Source: Terriglobales bacterium | Lineage (GTDB): Bacteria; Acidobacteriota; Terriglobia; Terriglobales; Acidobacteriaceae | Reading direction: 5' to 3' | Assembly: GCA_035567895.1 (NCBI GenBank) | Contig: DATMPC010000090.1 | Coordinates: forward strand, 1-64,000 | DNA length: 64,000 bases | Shown: piece by piece, positions 53,971-62,119 of the stretch | Numbering within the stretch: the first letter of the stretch is position 1 | Layout of the letters: each line of letters opens with the position of its first letter | Position numbers and translations under genes: made by a program | The notes under the pieces: model-generated | What the model saw: only the letters and a program-made list of their open reading frames with translations | The model's database searches: none | What the model was told of the DNA's origin: nothing

Positions 53971-55101
53971 TCAGAGGACTAGTTCTTCCTGACTCCACTG
54001 CGGTCCTGCCGGCAAGGGTTCCACGCATAGATCGATCACGAGCTTCTCCAATACAAGCCGTTTGCTGGCGGGATTGGAACGGAGAGCGAGATCGGCGCGC
54101 GCGAGCAGTCGCAGCGCAGCCGTGAGTTCCCGGCGCGACTTGTAGCGGCGGGCCTGGCGGATTACATCTTCGGCAGCGAAGGGAGGCACGCGAAAGCCCT
54201 GCCACAGCGCCTGCCAGATGGCGCGGGAATCGCGAACGTTTCTCTCCAGAATCACCAGCATCTGGCGGAAGGTGCGTGCCAGCATGTAGATGTGCCCGAT
54301 GGCCGCTTCCTCGCCTTCTTGGCTTGCGAGCAGCGCATCGAGTACCGACAAGGCACGCACTCGGTCCTTCGAGGAGATCGCATCGGTGAGCTCATACAAC
54401 GAGCGTTGTTTGGCGGCCAGCACCAACGTCTCCACGTCGCCGATGGTGATTCGCTTCTTCTGTCCAACGAACAATATGAGCTTCTCGAGTTCGTTGCTCA
54501 CGAGCATCATATCCGCGCCCAAGGCGTCGACGAGTTCCCGTGCGGCTTCCGCATCCACCTTTACGGCTTCCTTCGCCGCGCGCTCCACGACCCAGCGCAT
54601 ACCTTCGTCTTCCTCGACGCGAGCCAGTTCGATGACGGCGCAATATTCGCCGAGGGTTTCGCGGATGCGTTCGTAACGATCTTTGTCCTGCATCTCCATG
54701 CGGCGCACGTCGGAGGGAATGCTGATGTGATCGGCGACAAAGATCAGCACCGCGGCAGGATTGGGATCCTGGCAATATGCCTCAATCGCCGCGAATTCTT
54801 CCTGGTGCGATCCACGTCCATACAGGGCCTTCACGCCCCGAATGAAGAAAACCTGGAACGGCGCCATCAGGGAAGGCGTGCGTGCCATGTCGAGAACTTC
54901 GGCAACGCTGGTTTGCGTGAGGTCGAAATCGTACAGGCTGAAGTCGCGGAGTTCGGATGGAACTAAATGCTCAATCAGCGCAGCCCGACAGCGGTCACGA
55001 AAGAATACTTCGTCGCCGACTAGGACGTACGCGGCCTTCAGCTTGCGCGCCGAGACTTCGGAAACGAAGCGCTCAGTGGCAGCAAAACTGCGGCCGGCCA
55101 T
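53971..55101 (-). CDS. holA: DNA polymerase III delta subunit (clamp loader)
   Basis: 376 aa. Typical HolA regions: AYVLVGDEVFFRDRCRAALIEHLV at the N-terminus, PFQVFFIRGVKALYGRG, the middle domain with DALGADMMLVSNELEKLILFVG and ITIGDVETLV, and the C-terminal helical collar (SLYELTDAISSKDRVRALSVLDALLASQEGEEAAIGHIYMLARTFRQM). It opens the sliding clamp in the clamp-loader complex. Its ATG overlaps the lptE stop. Confidence 0.92.
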   Translation of the reverse strand: MAGRSFAATERFVSEVSARKLKAAYVLVGDEVFFRDRCRAALIEHLVPSELRDFSLYDFDLTQTSVAEVLDMARTPSLMAPFQVFFIRGVKALYGRGSHQEEFAAIEAYCQDPNPAAVLIFVADHISIPSDVRRMEMQDKDRYERIRETLGEYCAVIELARVEEDEGMRWVVERAAKEAVKVDAEAARELVDALGADMMLVSNELEKLILFVGQKKRITIGDVETLVLAAKQRSLYELTDAISSKDRVRALSVLDALLASQEGEEAAIGHIYMLARTFRQMLVILERNVRDSRAIWQALWQGFRVPPFAAEDVIRQARRYKSRRELTAALRLLARADLALRSNPASKRLVLEKLVIDLCVEPLPAGPQWSQEELVL

Positions 55102-55634
55102 CAGAATCCCTCCAGGATTTCGGCAACCAGAGTGCGCGCGAAGTCCCGTGAAAGGCGATCGACGGCAGGCGGGCTTTCGTCGAAGAAGCTCGTGACCTCG
55201 CGACTCACCTGATACTGTTCGCGAAATTGGTAGTTTGGATTCTCGAAGAGCGTCTTGCCGTGCTTATCGACGAGCTTGACGCTCATGTTGATCTGCACAA
55301 TCGCGCTCGATTGTCTCCCGGTTTGGGAATCGTACGTCAGAGGATAAATGTTCGTGGTTACGACCGTGCCGTGAAGGACGGCATCGGAGGTGCCGTCGTC
55401 GTTCGTGTCAATCTTGTACGGACTGCGACTCGTGAACTCGCGAACCACGGCTTCGGTCAACACCTGCTCGGCGCGATAACTGTTTGTTTTATTGACAAAG
55501 ATCGGTACTGCGATGGTGTCGATGCCAGATGGGAGTTTTACCTGCGCGTGGGTGGAAGAGTGATAACCGCAGGCCGTGAGAACGAGACATGACAGGAGGA
55601 TGCCTGCAACGAGGCAGCGCGCCCAAACTAACAC
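55101..55634 (-). CDS. lptE: LptE-like LPS-assembly lipoprotein
   Basis: 177 aa from GTG 55634, chosen because GAGGG sits 6 bases upstream; ATG 55640 is possible but has no spacing from that site. The lipoprotein signal is VLVWARCLVAGILLSCLVLTACG, lipobox LTAC. The mature part has SGIDTIAVPIFVNKTNSYRAEQVLTEAVVREF, the start of the LptE fold. LptE plugs the LptD outer-membrane LPS translocon. Both the start region and the ribosome site lie inside the CTGTCATCCC repeat. Confidence 0.85.
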   Translation of the reverse strand: MLVWARCLVAGILLSCLVLTACGYHSSTHAQVKLPSGIDTIAVPIFVNKTNSYRAEQVLTEAVVREFTSRSPYKIDTNDDGTSDAVLHGTVVTTNIYPLTYDSQTGRQSSAIVQINMSVKLVDKHGKTLFENPNYQFREQYQVSREVTSFFDESPPAVDRLSRDFARTLVAEILEGF

Positions 55635-55777
55635 TGTCATCCCTCGCATCCGCCGCGGCGGACGCGGGGGATCTGCTGTTTGATCCGTTGCGCAGTGAAC
55701 AACGAGAGCAGATCCCCCGCTCCGCTGTCCACTGCTTCGTAATGTCTGCGGATTCGCGGCAGAGCGGGGGATGACAG
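55634..55777. repeat. Nested inverted repeat, family copy 2 (CTGTCATCCC type)
   Basis: Outer arms CTGTCATCCC (55634-55643) and GGGATGACAG (55768-55777). Inner arms GCGGGGGATCTGCTGTTT (about 55664-55681) and AGCAGATCCCCCGC (about 55707-55720). The motifs match the element at 20946-21110. Its left arm contains the first codons of lptE on the minus strand. Confidence 0.8.
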
Positions 55778-55833
55778 GATCAAGAACTTTGCGCACTTTG
55801 CTTGGCAAGGAATTCAACCAATTTCCTCGGCAT

Positions 55834-56895
55834 TCATTGCACTTTCCCCAGCGGCCGCATCGTGCTCAACGTAGCGGCGCACTCGACGGCGCTGATCGCT
55901 GCAATCTTCAGGTTGTCAGCTGCTGCCCAAATCCAGAAGCCGCTCGCGTTGCGGGCGTCGGGACGCAGCGATACAAGTACGTTTCCTTGTCCCGCCGCGT
56001 TCACATTGCTAGGTCCGTCCTCTGCTGGATCAACAATCGTTACATGATCTCCAGCCAGCGCTTTGCCGAGTGCCGCAACCTCGATCTCACGGTCGAACTG
56101 AATGTAGACGGAAAAGGTATGCGCGTGGAAGGTGGGAGCCTGCACCAGCATCAGCGAAGGCACCGGCACGTTCTTTCCGGCAATTGCTTCGAAGTGCGCA
56201 GAGATACGGTTCTCAATGTTTTTCAGCGAAATCGATGAGCTCTCTCCAAAGCGGCCGAGCATGTTGAAGGCGACCTGTTCATCGAATACTTCCTTCGGCA
56301 AGGCACTGAAAGAGAGCAGGTTCACGGTTTGCTGGTGCAATTCATCCATGCCGCGCTTGCCTTGCTCAGAAACCGGCTCGAAGACCGTAGCGGCCATCGT
56401 CCGCACAGTTCCTGCTGATCGAGCTCGGAGAAGAAGCAAAGCCAGAACGGTTGCCGCCGGATGCGCAATCACCACTGCGGTGGTGGTCAGGTCTTCGTGT
56501 CCCGGCTCCTGGCCTGATTCCCGCTCTAGTTCCTTTTCGATCCACGGTGAACGAACTGAGACGTTGCGTTCTCCGTCCAAGGCATAAGAGAGATCAAGAA
56601 CCGTGGCGCCCGCCTGAAGCGCACTCTGCCAATGCCTGCCGGTGAAAGCAGCGTCGGAGGCAAAGAAGGCGAAATCAACGTTGCGAAAATGTTCCGGATC
56701 GGCAGGCTGGATAAAGGTGGCCTCGTCACCCACCTGATCGAGCTGTCCCAGAGACTCGTCGTCGTCGAGCAGCTTCACATCGGCGACGGGAAAGTTCATT
56801 TCGTCGAGGACTTCCTTCAACTCGCGGCCTTTCAGCGTAGCGGCACCGACGATGGCTACGCGGAAGACGTGGGGCACGATGGCCGGGCGATTCAT
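55834..56895 (-). CDS. Aspartate-semialdehyde dehydrogenase-like protein without the catalytic Cys
   Basis: 353 aa. The NADP-binding start is VAIVGAATLKGRELKEVLDE, and the dimerisation half includes FAFFASDAAFTGRH and APTFHAHTFSVYIQF. In true Asd the nucleophile lies in a SCNCAT-like motif. Here the same place reads AHPAATVLAL, with no Cys. The His in PTFHAH is kept. This fits the USG-1-like group of Asd relatives. It overlaps pssA by 4 bases. Role unknown. Confidence 0.8.
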   Translation of the reverse strand: MNRPAIVPHVFRVAIVGAATLKGRELKEVLDEMNFPVADVKLLDDDESLGQLDQVGDEATFIQPADPEHFRNVDFAFFASDAAFTGRHWQSALQAGATVLDLSYALDGERNVSVRSPWIEKELERESGQEPGHEDLTTTAVVIAHPAATVLALLLLRARSAGTVRTMAATVFEPVSEQGKRGMDELHQQTVNLLSFSALPKEVFDEQVAFNMLGRFGESSSISLKNIENRISAHFEAIAGKNVPVPSLMLVQAPTFHAHTFSVYIQFDREIEVAALGKALAGDHVTIVDPAEDGPSNVNAAGQGNVLVSLRPDARNASGFWIWAAADNLKIAAISAVECAATLSTMRPLGKVQ

Positions 56896-57770
56896 GCCAG
56901 ATCGACCCCGGATTCAGGTTCGTACGTGGGAGTCGCAGGCGGACGACGCCGCATCGCGTAGGCGAAGCGCGCAAGGATTCCAGAAACCAGATACAGAAGT
57001 GCGAGGGAGAACAGAACGTACTCTGAGTAGTACCAAAGCAGAGCCAGGAAACCGCAGATAACGAGAAAAACCCAAAACGGCTGCCTCGTGCGCAGGTCGA
57101 TACCCTTGGGACTCCAGAAGCGCCATGTGCTGACCATGAGATACGAGATCAACATAAGAAAGGCCAGCCACAGTAACGCTTCCCACCAGCGGTCGATCGG
57201 CGCGCCGTCACCAAAATGCACGGTAGCGGCGATTATCGCGGCGCCTGCCGGGATCGGCATGCCAACGAAGTACTTACGGCCCGGACGTCCAGGATTCTTA
57301 GGCTGCGGATTCTTGCTGATGTTGAACCGCGCCAACCGGCTCGCACCGGCGATGACGAATAGGAACGTCACGATGGCGCCAAGCTGGATGATCTTGTGCC
57401 GCATGCCCGGCTGCCAGAGTTCAGGAATCTGATGGCATCCCCAGATCCACGCCAGGATCGCCGGAGCGACGCCGAAGGTGATCACGTCCGCAAGGGAATC
57501 CAGTTCGCGTCCGAAATCGCTGGTTGTATTCGTCATGCGCGCGATACGGCCATCGAGTCCGTCGAACAGCACAGCGAAGCCAATGGCTTTTGCAGCGTTG
57601 TCAAAGTGGAATGGAGCGCTGGCCGAGCCTTGAATTGCCTGCGAGATTGCGTAATACCCCGCAGCAATGTTTCCGGCGGTAAAAATCGATGGCAGTACAT
57701 ACATGCCGCGCCGCATGCGATGCGGCTGCTGCGGATCGTCTGCCCGTCGAAATGGCCTGCTGAGATTCAT
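56892..57770 (-). CDS. pssA: Phosphatidylserine synthase PssA
   Basis: 292 aa. CDP-alcohol signature: [20 protein letters not shown], continuing [17 protein letters not shown]. Membrane helices are visible throughout ([56 protein letters not shown]). It makes phosphatidylserine from CDP-diacylglycerol and serine. Its ATG overlaps the psd stop, so both are co-translated. Confidence 0.94.
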   Translation of the reverse strand: MNLSRPFRRADDPQQPHRMRRGMYVLPSIFTAGNIAAGYYAISQAIQGSASAPFHFDNAAKAIGFAVLFDGLDGRIARMTNTTSDFGRELDSLADVITFGVAPAILAWIWGCHQIPELWQPGMRHKIIQLGAIVTFLFVIAGASRLARFNISKNPQPKNPGRPGRKYFVGMPIPAGAAIIAATVHFGDGAPIDRWWEALLWLAFLMLISYLMVSTWRFWSPKGIDLRTRQPFWVFLVICGFLALLWYYSEYVLFSLALLYLVSGILARFAYAMRRRPPATPTYEPESGVDLA

Positions 57771-58405
57771 CGCCCGACTTCTGCTCGGCTTTGACCTGCG
57801 CGGAGCACTCCAAGAATAGACGAACCCCCGGCGACGCGATCTCCGACTTTCACTTGAATATCCACGTTTTCGTCCAGCACAACGTCAACCCGCGAACCAA
57901 ACTTGATGAGTCCAACCCGCTGTCCACGTTCCAGTTTGTCCCCTGGCCTCGGATTGAAGACGATTCTGCGCGCGAGCAAGCCGGCGATCTGCTTGAAAGT
58001 GACCATCTGGCCCTCGCCCTCGACGGTGACCACGTTCTGTTCGTTTTCGTCGGACGATCCGGCTGACATGGCGTTTCCGAACTTGCCCTTCTGATAGCAG
58101 AGGTTCGTGATGATTCCGGAAATTGGGGAGCGGTTGACGTGGACGTCAAATACGTTCAGGAAGATACTGATTCTTTGCCCATTTCGGCCGTCTTCTGTAA
58201 GTCGCGAAACTGCTGTGACCTTGCCGTCGGCAGGAGAAACAATCACTCCGGGGCCATCGGGAATGGCACGCTCAGGATCCCGGAAAAACCAGAGGAAAAA
58301 AGCTCCGAGAAGCAATGGTGGTAGGGCGAGCCATGGATTGATCAGACCCAGGAGCACAGCAGCAACAACTGCGCCCAGGCCGTAATAGAAGCCGTCACGA
58401 ACCAT
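57767..58405 (-). CDS. psd: Phosphatidylserine decarboxylase, short type
   Basis: 212 aa. Two N-terminal membrane helices ([33 protein letters not shown]) precede the core with [18 protein letters not shown] and [16 protein letters not shown]. The self-cleavage region is [13 protein letters not shown], where Gly-Ser is processed to a pyruvoyl group. It converts phosphatidylserine to phosphatidylethanolamine. It is the first gene of psd-pssA-Asd-like. Confidence 0.94.
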   Translation of the reverse strand: MVRDGFYYGLGAVVAAVLLGLINPWLALPPLLLGAFFLWFFRDPERAIPDGPGVIVSPADGKVTAVSRLTEDGRNGQRISIFLNVFDVHVNRSPISGIITNLCYQKGKFGNAMSAGSSDENEQNVVTVEGEGQMVTFKQIAGLLARRIVFNPRPGDKLERGQRVGLIKFGSRVDVVLDENVDIQVKVGDRVAGGSSILGVLRAGQSRAEVGR

Positions 58406-58530
58406 AGGGGATTCAATGATTATATCGGCTTCAGGTCGGGATAGAGGAGCTGCGTATGAACGGATTTAGGACACACCTCAGGCGCTGGCGGGCGCAAGAG
58501 CCGGTCTCGCGCCGCTGAGCCAGTTACGTC

Positions 58531-58761
58531 CTAAGCCACTTGATGATGCGTCTGCCGTTGCTGCTGCTCAATCGACTCCATCTGGTCCTTGAGACGCAGC
58601 TTCAGCTTCTTCAATCTCACTTCTTCTAGTTGATCGTCTGTGGAGGGGTACCGCTTTTCGGCGAGTGTTTCGAGGCGTTGACAATACTGTGAGTGTTCCT
58701 GGGCCAGCCTACGAAACTCCTCGTGGCTGGCCAATAGCTCTTCGCGGAGGGACGTCGCCAT
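58531..58761 (-). CDS. DUF465 / YdcH-like small protein
   Basis: 76 aa from ATG 58761, with AGGAGG about 8 bases upstream. Helical hairpin typical of the family: LREELLASHEEFRRLAQEHSQYCQRLETL, then YPSTDDQLEEVRLKKLKLRLKDQMESIE. Function unknown. A non-coding gap of 125 bases separates it from psd. Confidence 0.8.
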   Translation of the reverse strand: MATSLREELLASHEEFRRLAQEHSQYCQRLETLAEKRYPSTDDQLEEVRLKKLKLRLKDQMESIEQQQRQTHHQVA

Positions 58762-58897
58762 CCTTGAACCTCCTGGCCAGAACCGCCGGCACATCATCTT
58801 GGATGTGCTCTAGGACATGAAAAGTAGCACACCGCCAGAACTGGTTCAACGATTTTTGCGGAATTATGAACAAAGCTCGGCAGCTTCTTCTGCCGGC

Positions 58898-59350
58898 CTA
58901 TGGTCGGACAAGTAAGTGCTTGAACAATAAGGCATCTTCGACCGGATCGCGATAGTAGTCGGGCCGTCGGCCTTCCTGGATAAAGCCGGCCGACAGCCCT
59001 AGCTTTTGTGCAGCCGTACTGGACTCCCGGATCTCCTGACGGATTTCCGTCGCTCCACCCTGTCGCGCGCGTTCGATGAGGGCGGTGATCAGCGCGTGGC
59101 CTACTCCGCAACGCCGTACGTCGGGAGCTACGGCGATGTTCTCCAATTCCCATTCCGGGATGCCGGTGTAGGCAACGACGAACCCGAAAATCTTGGAGTC
59201 TTTTTCGGCGATGAGGACGAGACGATCAGGTTGAGCAATTGCCGTCGCGTAGTCTTCATGCTTCCATTGGGCGGCAGAAGCACAAGCATGTTGGATCGAG
59301 AGGATGAAAGGAATCGCTGCCGCAGTCGCTGGGCTAATCTTTGGACTCAT
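58898..59350 (-). CDS. rimI: RimI-like ribosomal-protein N-acetyltransferase (GNAT)
   Basis: About 150 aa from ATG 59350. GNAT motif A is LENIAVAPDVRRCGVGHALITALIERARQ, motif B EIRESSTAAQKLGLSAGFIQEGRRPDYY. RimI acetylates ribosomal protein S18. A strong site (GAGGAGG) with TTG 59482 would add 44 N-terminal residues that the family lacks, so I prefer 59350. It follows tsaB, the common tsaB-rimI arrangement. Confidence 0.85.
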   Translation of the reverse strand: MSPKISPATAAAIPFILSIQHACASAAQWKHEDYATAIAQPDRLVLIAEKDSKIFGFVVAYTGIPEWELENIAVAPDVRRCGVGHALITALIERARQGGATEIRQEIRESSTAAQKLGLSAGFIQEGRRPDYYRDPVEDALLFKHLLVRP

Positions 59351-59486
59351 CTGTTGTTGTTGCGGCACAACAGGAATGTAACAAGAACCTGAGAGACGCA
59401 GCGTGCGAGGGTCGTCGAGACCAACCCCCAAGAATGTTGTCGTTCGATAACAGTGCCGCCCGCCGTGCAGTGTCTCTACCAAGGCT

Positions 59487-60134
59487 CTACCTCCTCATCT
59501 TCTGCATGTACTCCGCCTCGGATCGGCGGATGTAATTGGCGTCCAGCGCAAGGACGTCGACTGTTTCTCCAGCAACCAGCTTGGAGTTCCCAGTTCTTGC
59601 CGCCGTTTCAGTGCTGCGGTATGTCACTAACTTTGCGTGGTCAAACTTCGCAGCGATATTCGGCTCGGCAACTAACACATGCAAGTTGCGCGACTTCGCC
59701 AAACCAACCGCTTCTTCCAGCGACAGCAGCATCTCTTCACGCAAGCCGTTTTGAATGGCTGCATAGACTTCACCCCGCCCAGCATCCAGCACGGCCAACA
59801 TCCCCTTCTGCGTGGCCGACGCTGCAAGCAGCAACTCAAGAGAGGTAACAGCAGCGATGGGAATTTTTAAGACCTCTGCCAATCCCTTAACAGCCGTCAG
59901 TCCTACGCGTAAGCCGGTGAATGATCCGGGCCCAGTAACCGCGACGAGTCCTTGAAGGTGGCCTGGGGTGAGTTGACGCCGACGCAGAAGGTCAGAGATC
60001 TGGGGAATCAGCTCTGCAGAGAAGGTTCCACCCTGGATCGAAGCTGACTCGATAATTTCAACCTGGTCGCCGTTGCCTCGTGCAAGCGTAATGCCACCCT
60101 GTCGCCCGGAAGTATCGACGGCTAAGAGCAGCAT
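59487..60134 (-). CDS. tsaB: TsaB, tRNA threonylcarbamoyladenosine modification subunit
   Basis: 215 aa from ATG 60134. The N-terminus MLLLAVDTSGRQGGITLARG and the motif TGPGSFTGLRVGLTAVKGLAEVLKIP are diagnostic. It dimerises with TsaD for t6A37 synthesis. The start is one base after the mce stop, so mce, tsaB and rimI form a tight unit. Confidence 0.93.
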   Translation of the reverse strand: MLLLAVDTSGRQGGITLARGNGDQVEIIESASIQGGTFSAELIPQISDLLRRRQLTPGHLQGLVAVTGPGSFTGLRVGLTAVKGLAEVLKIPIAAVTSLELLLAASATQKGMLAVLDAGRGEVYAAIQNGLREEMLLSLEEAVGLAKSRNLHVLVAEPNIAAKFDHAKLVTYRSTETAARTGNSKLVAGETVDVLALDANYIRRSEAEYMQKMRR

Positions 60135-60135
60135 G

Positions 60136-60543
60136 TCAGACCGCAGAGATGGGATCCTGACAGAGTTCCAGCAGCACCCCTCCGGTCGCCGACGGATGCA
60201 CGAAGACGTAAAGATGCCCGCCAACGCCGATTTTGATTTCATCAGAAATGAGCCGCACGCCTTTGCGCTTCAGCTCTTCGAATGTTGCCGAAATATCGTT
60301 TACGTGGATTGCGACGTGATGGAGCCCTTCGCCTCGCTTCGCGATGAATTTTGTGATTACGGAATCTGCTGAGGTTCCTTCCAAGAGCTCCAAGCGGCTT
60401 TCGCCCGCGGGCAGGAGCGCAGCTCGAACTTTCTCGTCCTCGACGACTTCTTCGCTAACAACCTTCATGCCAAGTTGCTCGTAAAACTTGCGAGCCTCCG
60501 CGATGCTCTTCACCGCGATGCCCAGATGGTCGACCTTAAACAT
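60136..60543 (-). CDS. mce: Methylmalonyl-CoA epimerase
   Basis: 135 aa from ATG 60543. Glyoxalase/VOC fold: FKVDHLGIAVKSIAEARKFYEQLG, LELLEGTS, GLHHVAIHVNDI and VLLELCQDP. The His and Glu metal ligands lie in HLGIAV, HHVAIHV and LLELC. It interconverts the epimers of methylmalonyl-CoA. It overlaps the meaB gene by 8 bases, which supports the pathway. Confidence 0.93.
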   Translation of the reverse strand: MFKVDHLGIAVKSIAEARKFYEQLGMKVVSEEVVEDEKVRAALLPAGESRLELLEGTSADSVITKFIAKRGEGLHHVAIHVNDISATFEELKRKGVRLISDEIKIGVGGHLYVFVHPSATGGVLLELCQDPISAV

Positions 60544-61528
60544 GCTTCTCTCCAAAGTTCGTGACCAGTTCATCCACTAAGGAATAAGGATCGCGCTTGT
60601 GCTCGGCGATTTCGCGAGCATATAGATTCAGATGCTCGGGATCGAGCTGCTCGCGAATCAAGCGGTCGAGGAGCGCCTTGCGCAACATCTCGACCAGTCG
60701 CTCGCGCCAGTTGCTGACCTTCTTGCGAAGAATGAGATCTTTTCCTTCGAGGTACTGGCGATAAGACGCAATCGTCTTCACTAGATCGGGTACGCCGGTG
60801 CCGTCGCTCGCGACCGTCTTCACGATCGGAGGCGTCCAGTCGTCGCGGCGGATGGCAAGCGTCTGCATGGCGCGGATCTCACGCTGCACGCGCTCCGCGC
60901 CTTCGCGGTCGCTTTTGTTGATCACGAAGATGTCGGCAATTTCCATAATCCCGGCCTTGATCGTCTGGACATCGTCTCCCATTCCGGGAACCAGGATCAC
61001 AACAGTGACGTCGGCAAGGCGGACGATATCAATTTCGTCCTGTCCTACACCGACCGTTTCGACAAAGACGATCTCTTTGCCGGCGGCATCGAGCAGCGTG
61101 GCAACGTCGGCTGTAGCGGGAGCCAGTCCGCCGAGGAATCCGCGCGTTGCCATGCTGCGGATGTAGATGCCGGTATCCGCGTGATGCGCCTGCATGCGGA
61201 TGCGGTCGCCGAGAATCGCTCCGCCAGTGTACGGGCTAGTTGGATCGACCGCGATGATGCCAATAGTCTTTTCCTGCTTGCGATACTCGCGCGCAAGTTG
61301 ATCGACTAGCGTGCTCTTTCCCGCGCCGGGAGATCCAGTCAGTCCTATAACCGTGGCGTTGCCGCTGTGAGGAAACAGCGCCTTCATCAATTGCGAAGCT
61401 TGCGCCGAATCATTCTCAATCGCAGTAATCGCGCGCGCGAGCGCGCGAACGTCGCCGGAGCGGATTCGCTCCACAAAATTAGTCAGCGATGTTGCGCTGT
61501 GATTGACAGACTCAGCAGGAGAAAGCAT
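60536..61528 (-). CDS. meaB: MeaB/ArgK G3E GTPase for methylmalonyl-CoA mutase
   Basis: 330 aa from ATG 61528. G1 is GLTGSPGAGKSTLVDQL, G2/G3 region DPTSPYTGGAILGDRIRM and FVETVGVGQDEIDIVRL, G4 NKSD. Other core segments are ATRGFLGGLAPATADVA and LVPGMGDDVQTIKAGIMEIADIF. It is a chaperone for B12-dependent methylmalonyl-CoA mutase. The mutase is not in this window. Confidence 0.93.
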   Translation of the reverse strand: MLSPAESVNHSATSLTNFVERIRSGDVRALARAITAIENDSAQASQLMKALFPHSGNATVIGLTGSPGAGKSTLVDQLAREYRKQEKTIGIIAVDPTSPYTGGAILGDRIRMQAHHADTGIYIRSMATRGFLGGLAPATADVATLLDAAGKEIVFVETVGVGQDEIDIVRLADVTVVILVPGMGDDVQTIKAGIMEIADIFVINKSDREGAERVQREIRAMQTLAIRRDDWTPPIVKTVASDGTGVPDLVKTIASYRQYLEGKDLILRKKVSNWRERLVEMLRKALLDRLIREQLDPEHLNLYAREIAEHKRDPYSLVDELVTNFGEKHV

Positions 61529-61587
61529 CGGAGGAATAGATAAGTGTATAAGAGCACGCTGCCTACTGCTCCAAGCGAAATGGTTTT

Positions 61588-61663
61588 GAAGGGGCACGGC
61601 TACAGCCCAGCGGAGCCGTGGCTTTGAGGACATCCTGACCCGGCTTTAAAGCCGATGCCCTTC
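61588..61663. repeat. Imperfect inverted repeat with a CGGCTTTAAAGCCG centre
   Basis: GAAGGGGCACGGCT (from 61588) is opposed by AGCCGATGCCCTTC (to 61663). Inside, CGGCTTTAAAGCCG (61641-61654) is a perfect 14-base palindrome. No gene inside. Confidence 0.7.
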
Positions 61664-61767
61664 GCTGAAACAGCGCAGCTTCTATGCTGAGCGGCTCAGA
61701 AACTCCTTCTGACAACACACTTTTTCTTGCTTCATCCGACTAGATTCGCACGACAAGGAAGGAGACC

Positions 61768-61908
61768 ATGAAGCAGGCGTGGGCATTTGCATCGGGAGCG
61801 TTAGGACTTCTTGCACTCGCCAATTATCGGAGGTCGAGCAGTCGCGTCCGAGCACAGCAGGCGCCAGAACAGCCCCGTCGACGAGAGCGCAAAGATACGC
61901 CTGCGTGA
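61768..61908 (+). CDS. Small basic protein with one hydrophobic segment, 46 aa
   Basis: ATG 61768 follows a strong AAGGAAGGAG site (6 bases). Product begins MKQAWAFASGALGLLALANY and continues as a basic tail rich in Arg and Gln (RRSSSRVRAQQAPEQPRRRERK). It is either a short membrane protein or a chance frame. The ribosome site argues for translation. Confidence 0.5.
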   Translation: MKQAWAFASGALGLLALANYRRSSSRVRAQQAPEQPRRRERKDTPA

Positions 61909-62119
61909 CCGAACGCCGCCGAGAAGCCGGCAGTCACGCACCGATTTCCGGCTCGTTCCCGGTCGCTCCATGAGCATTCCATTCGGTCTAGCCCATTGGT
62001 AACTAAGCGATAACCCTCGCTTCTACTCAGGTACCCTTTTCATTGACTTGGCGCTTCGGACACAGTAGTTTTCCAGCACAAGCACCCGTACGTTTCCCCG
62101 CCAGTACAAAGGACGATTT

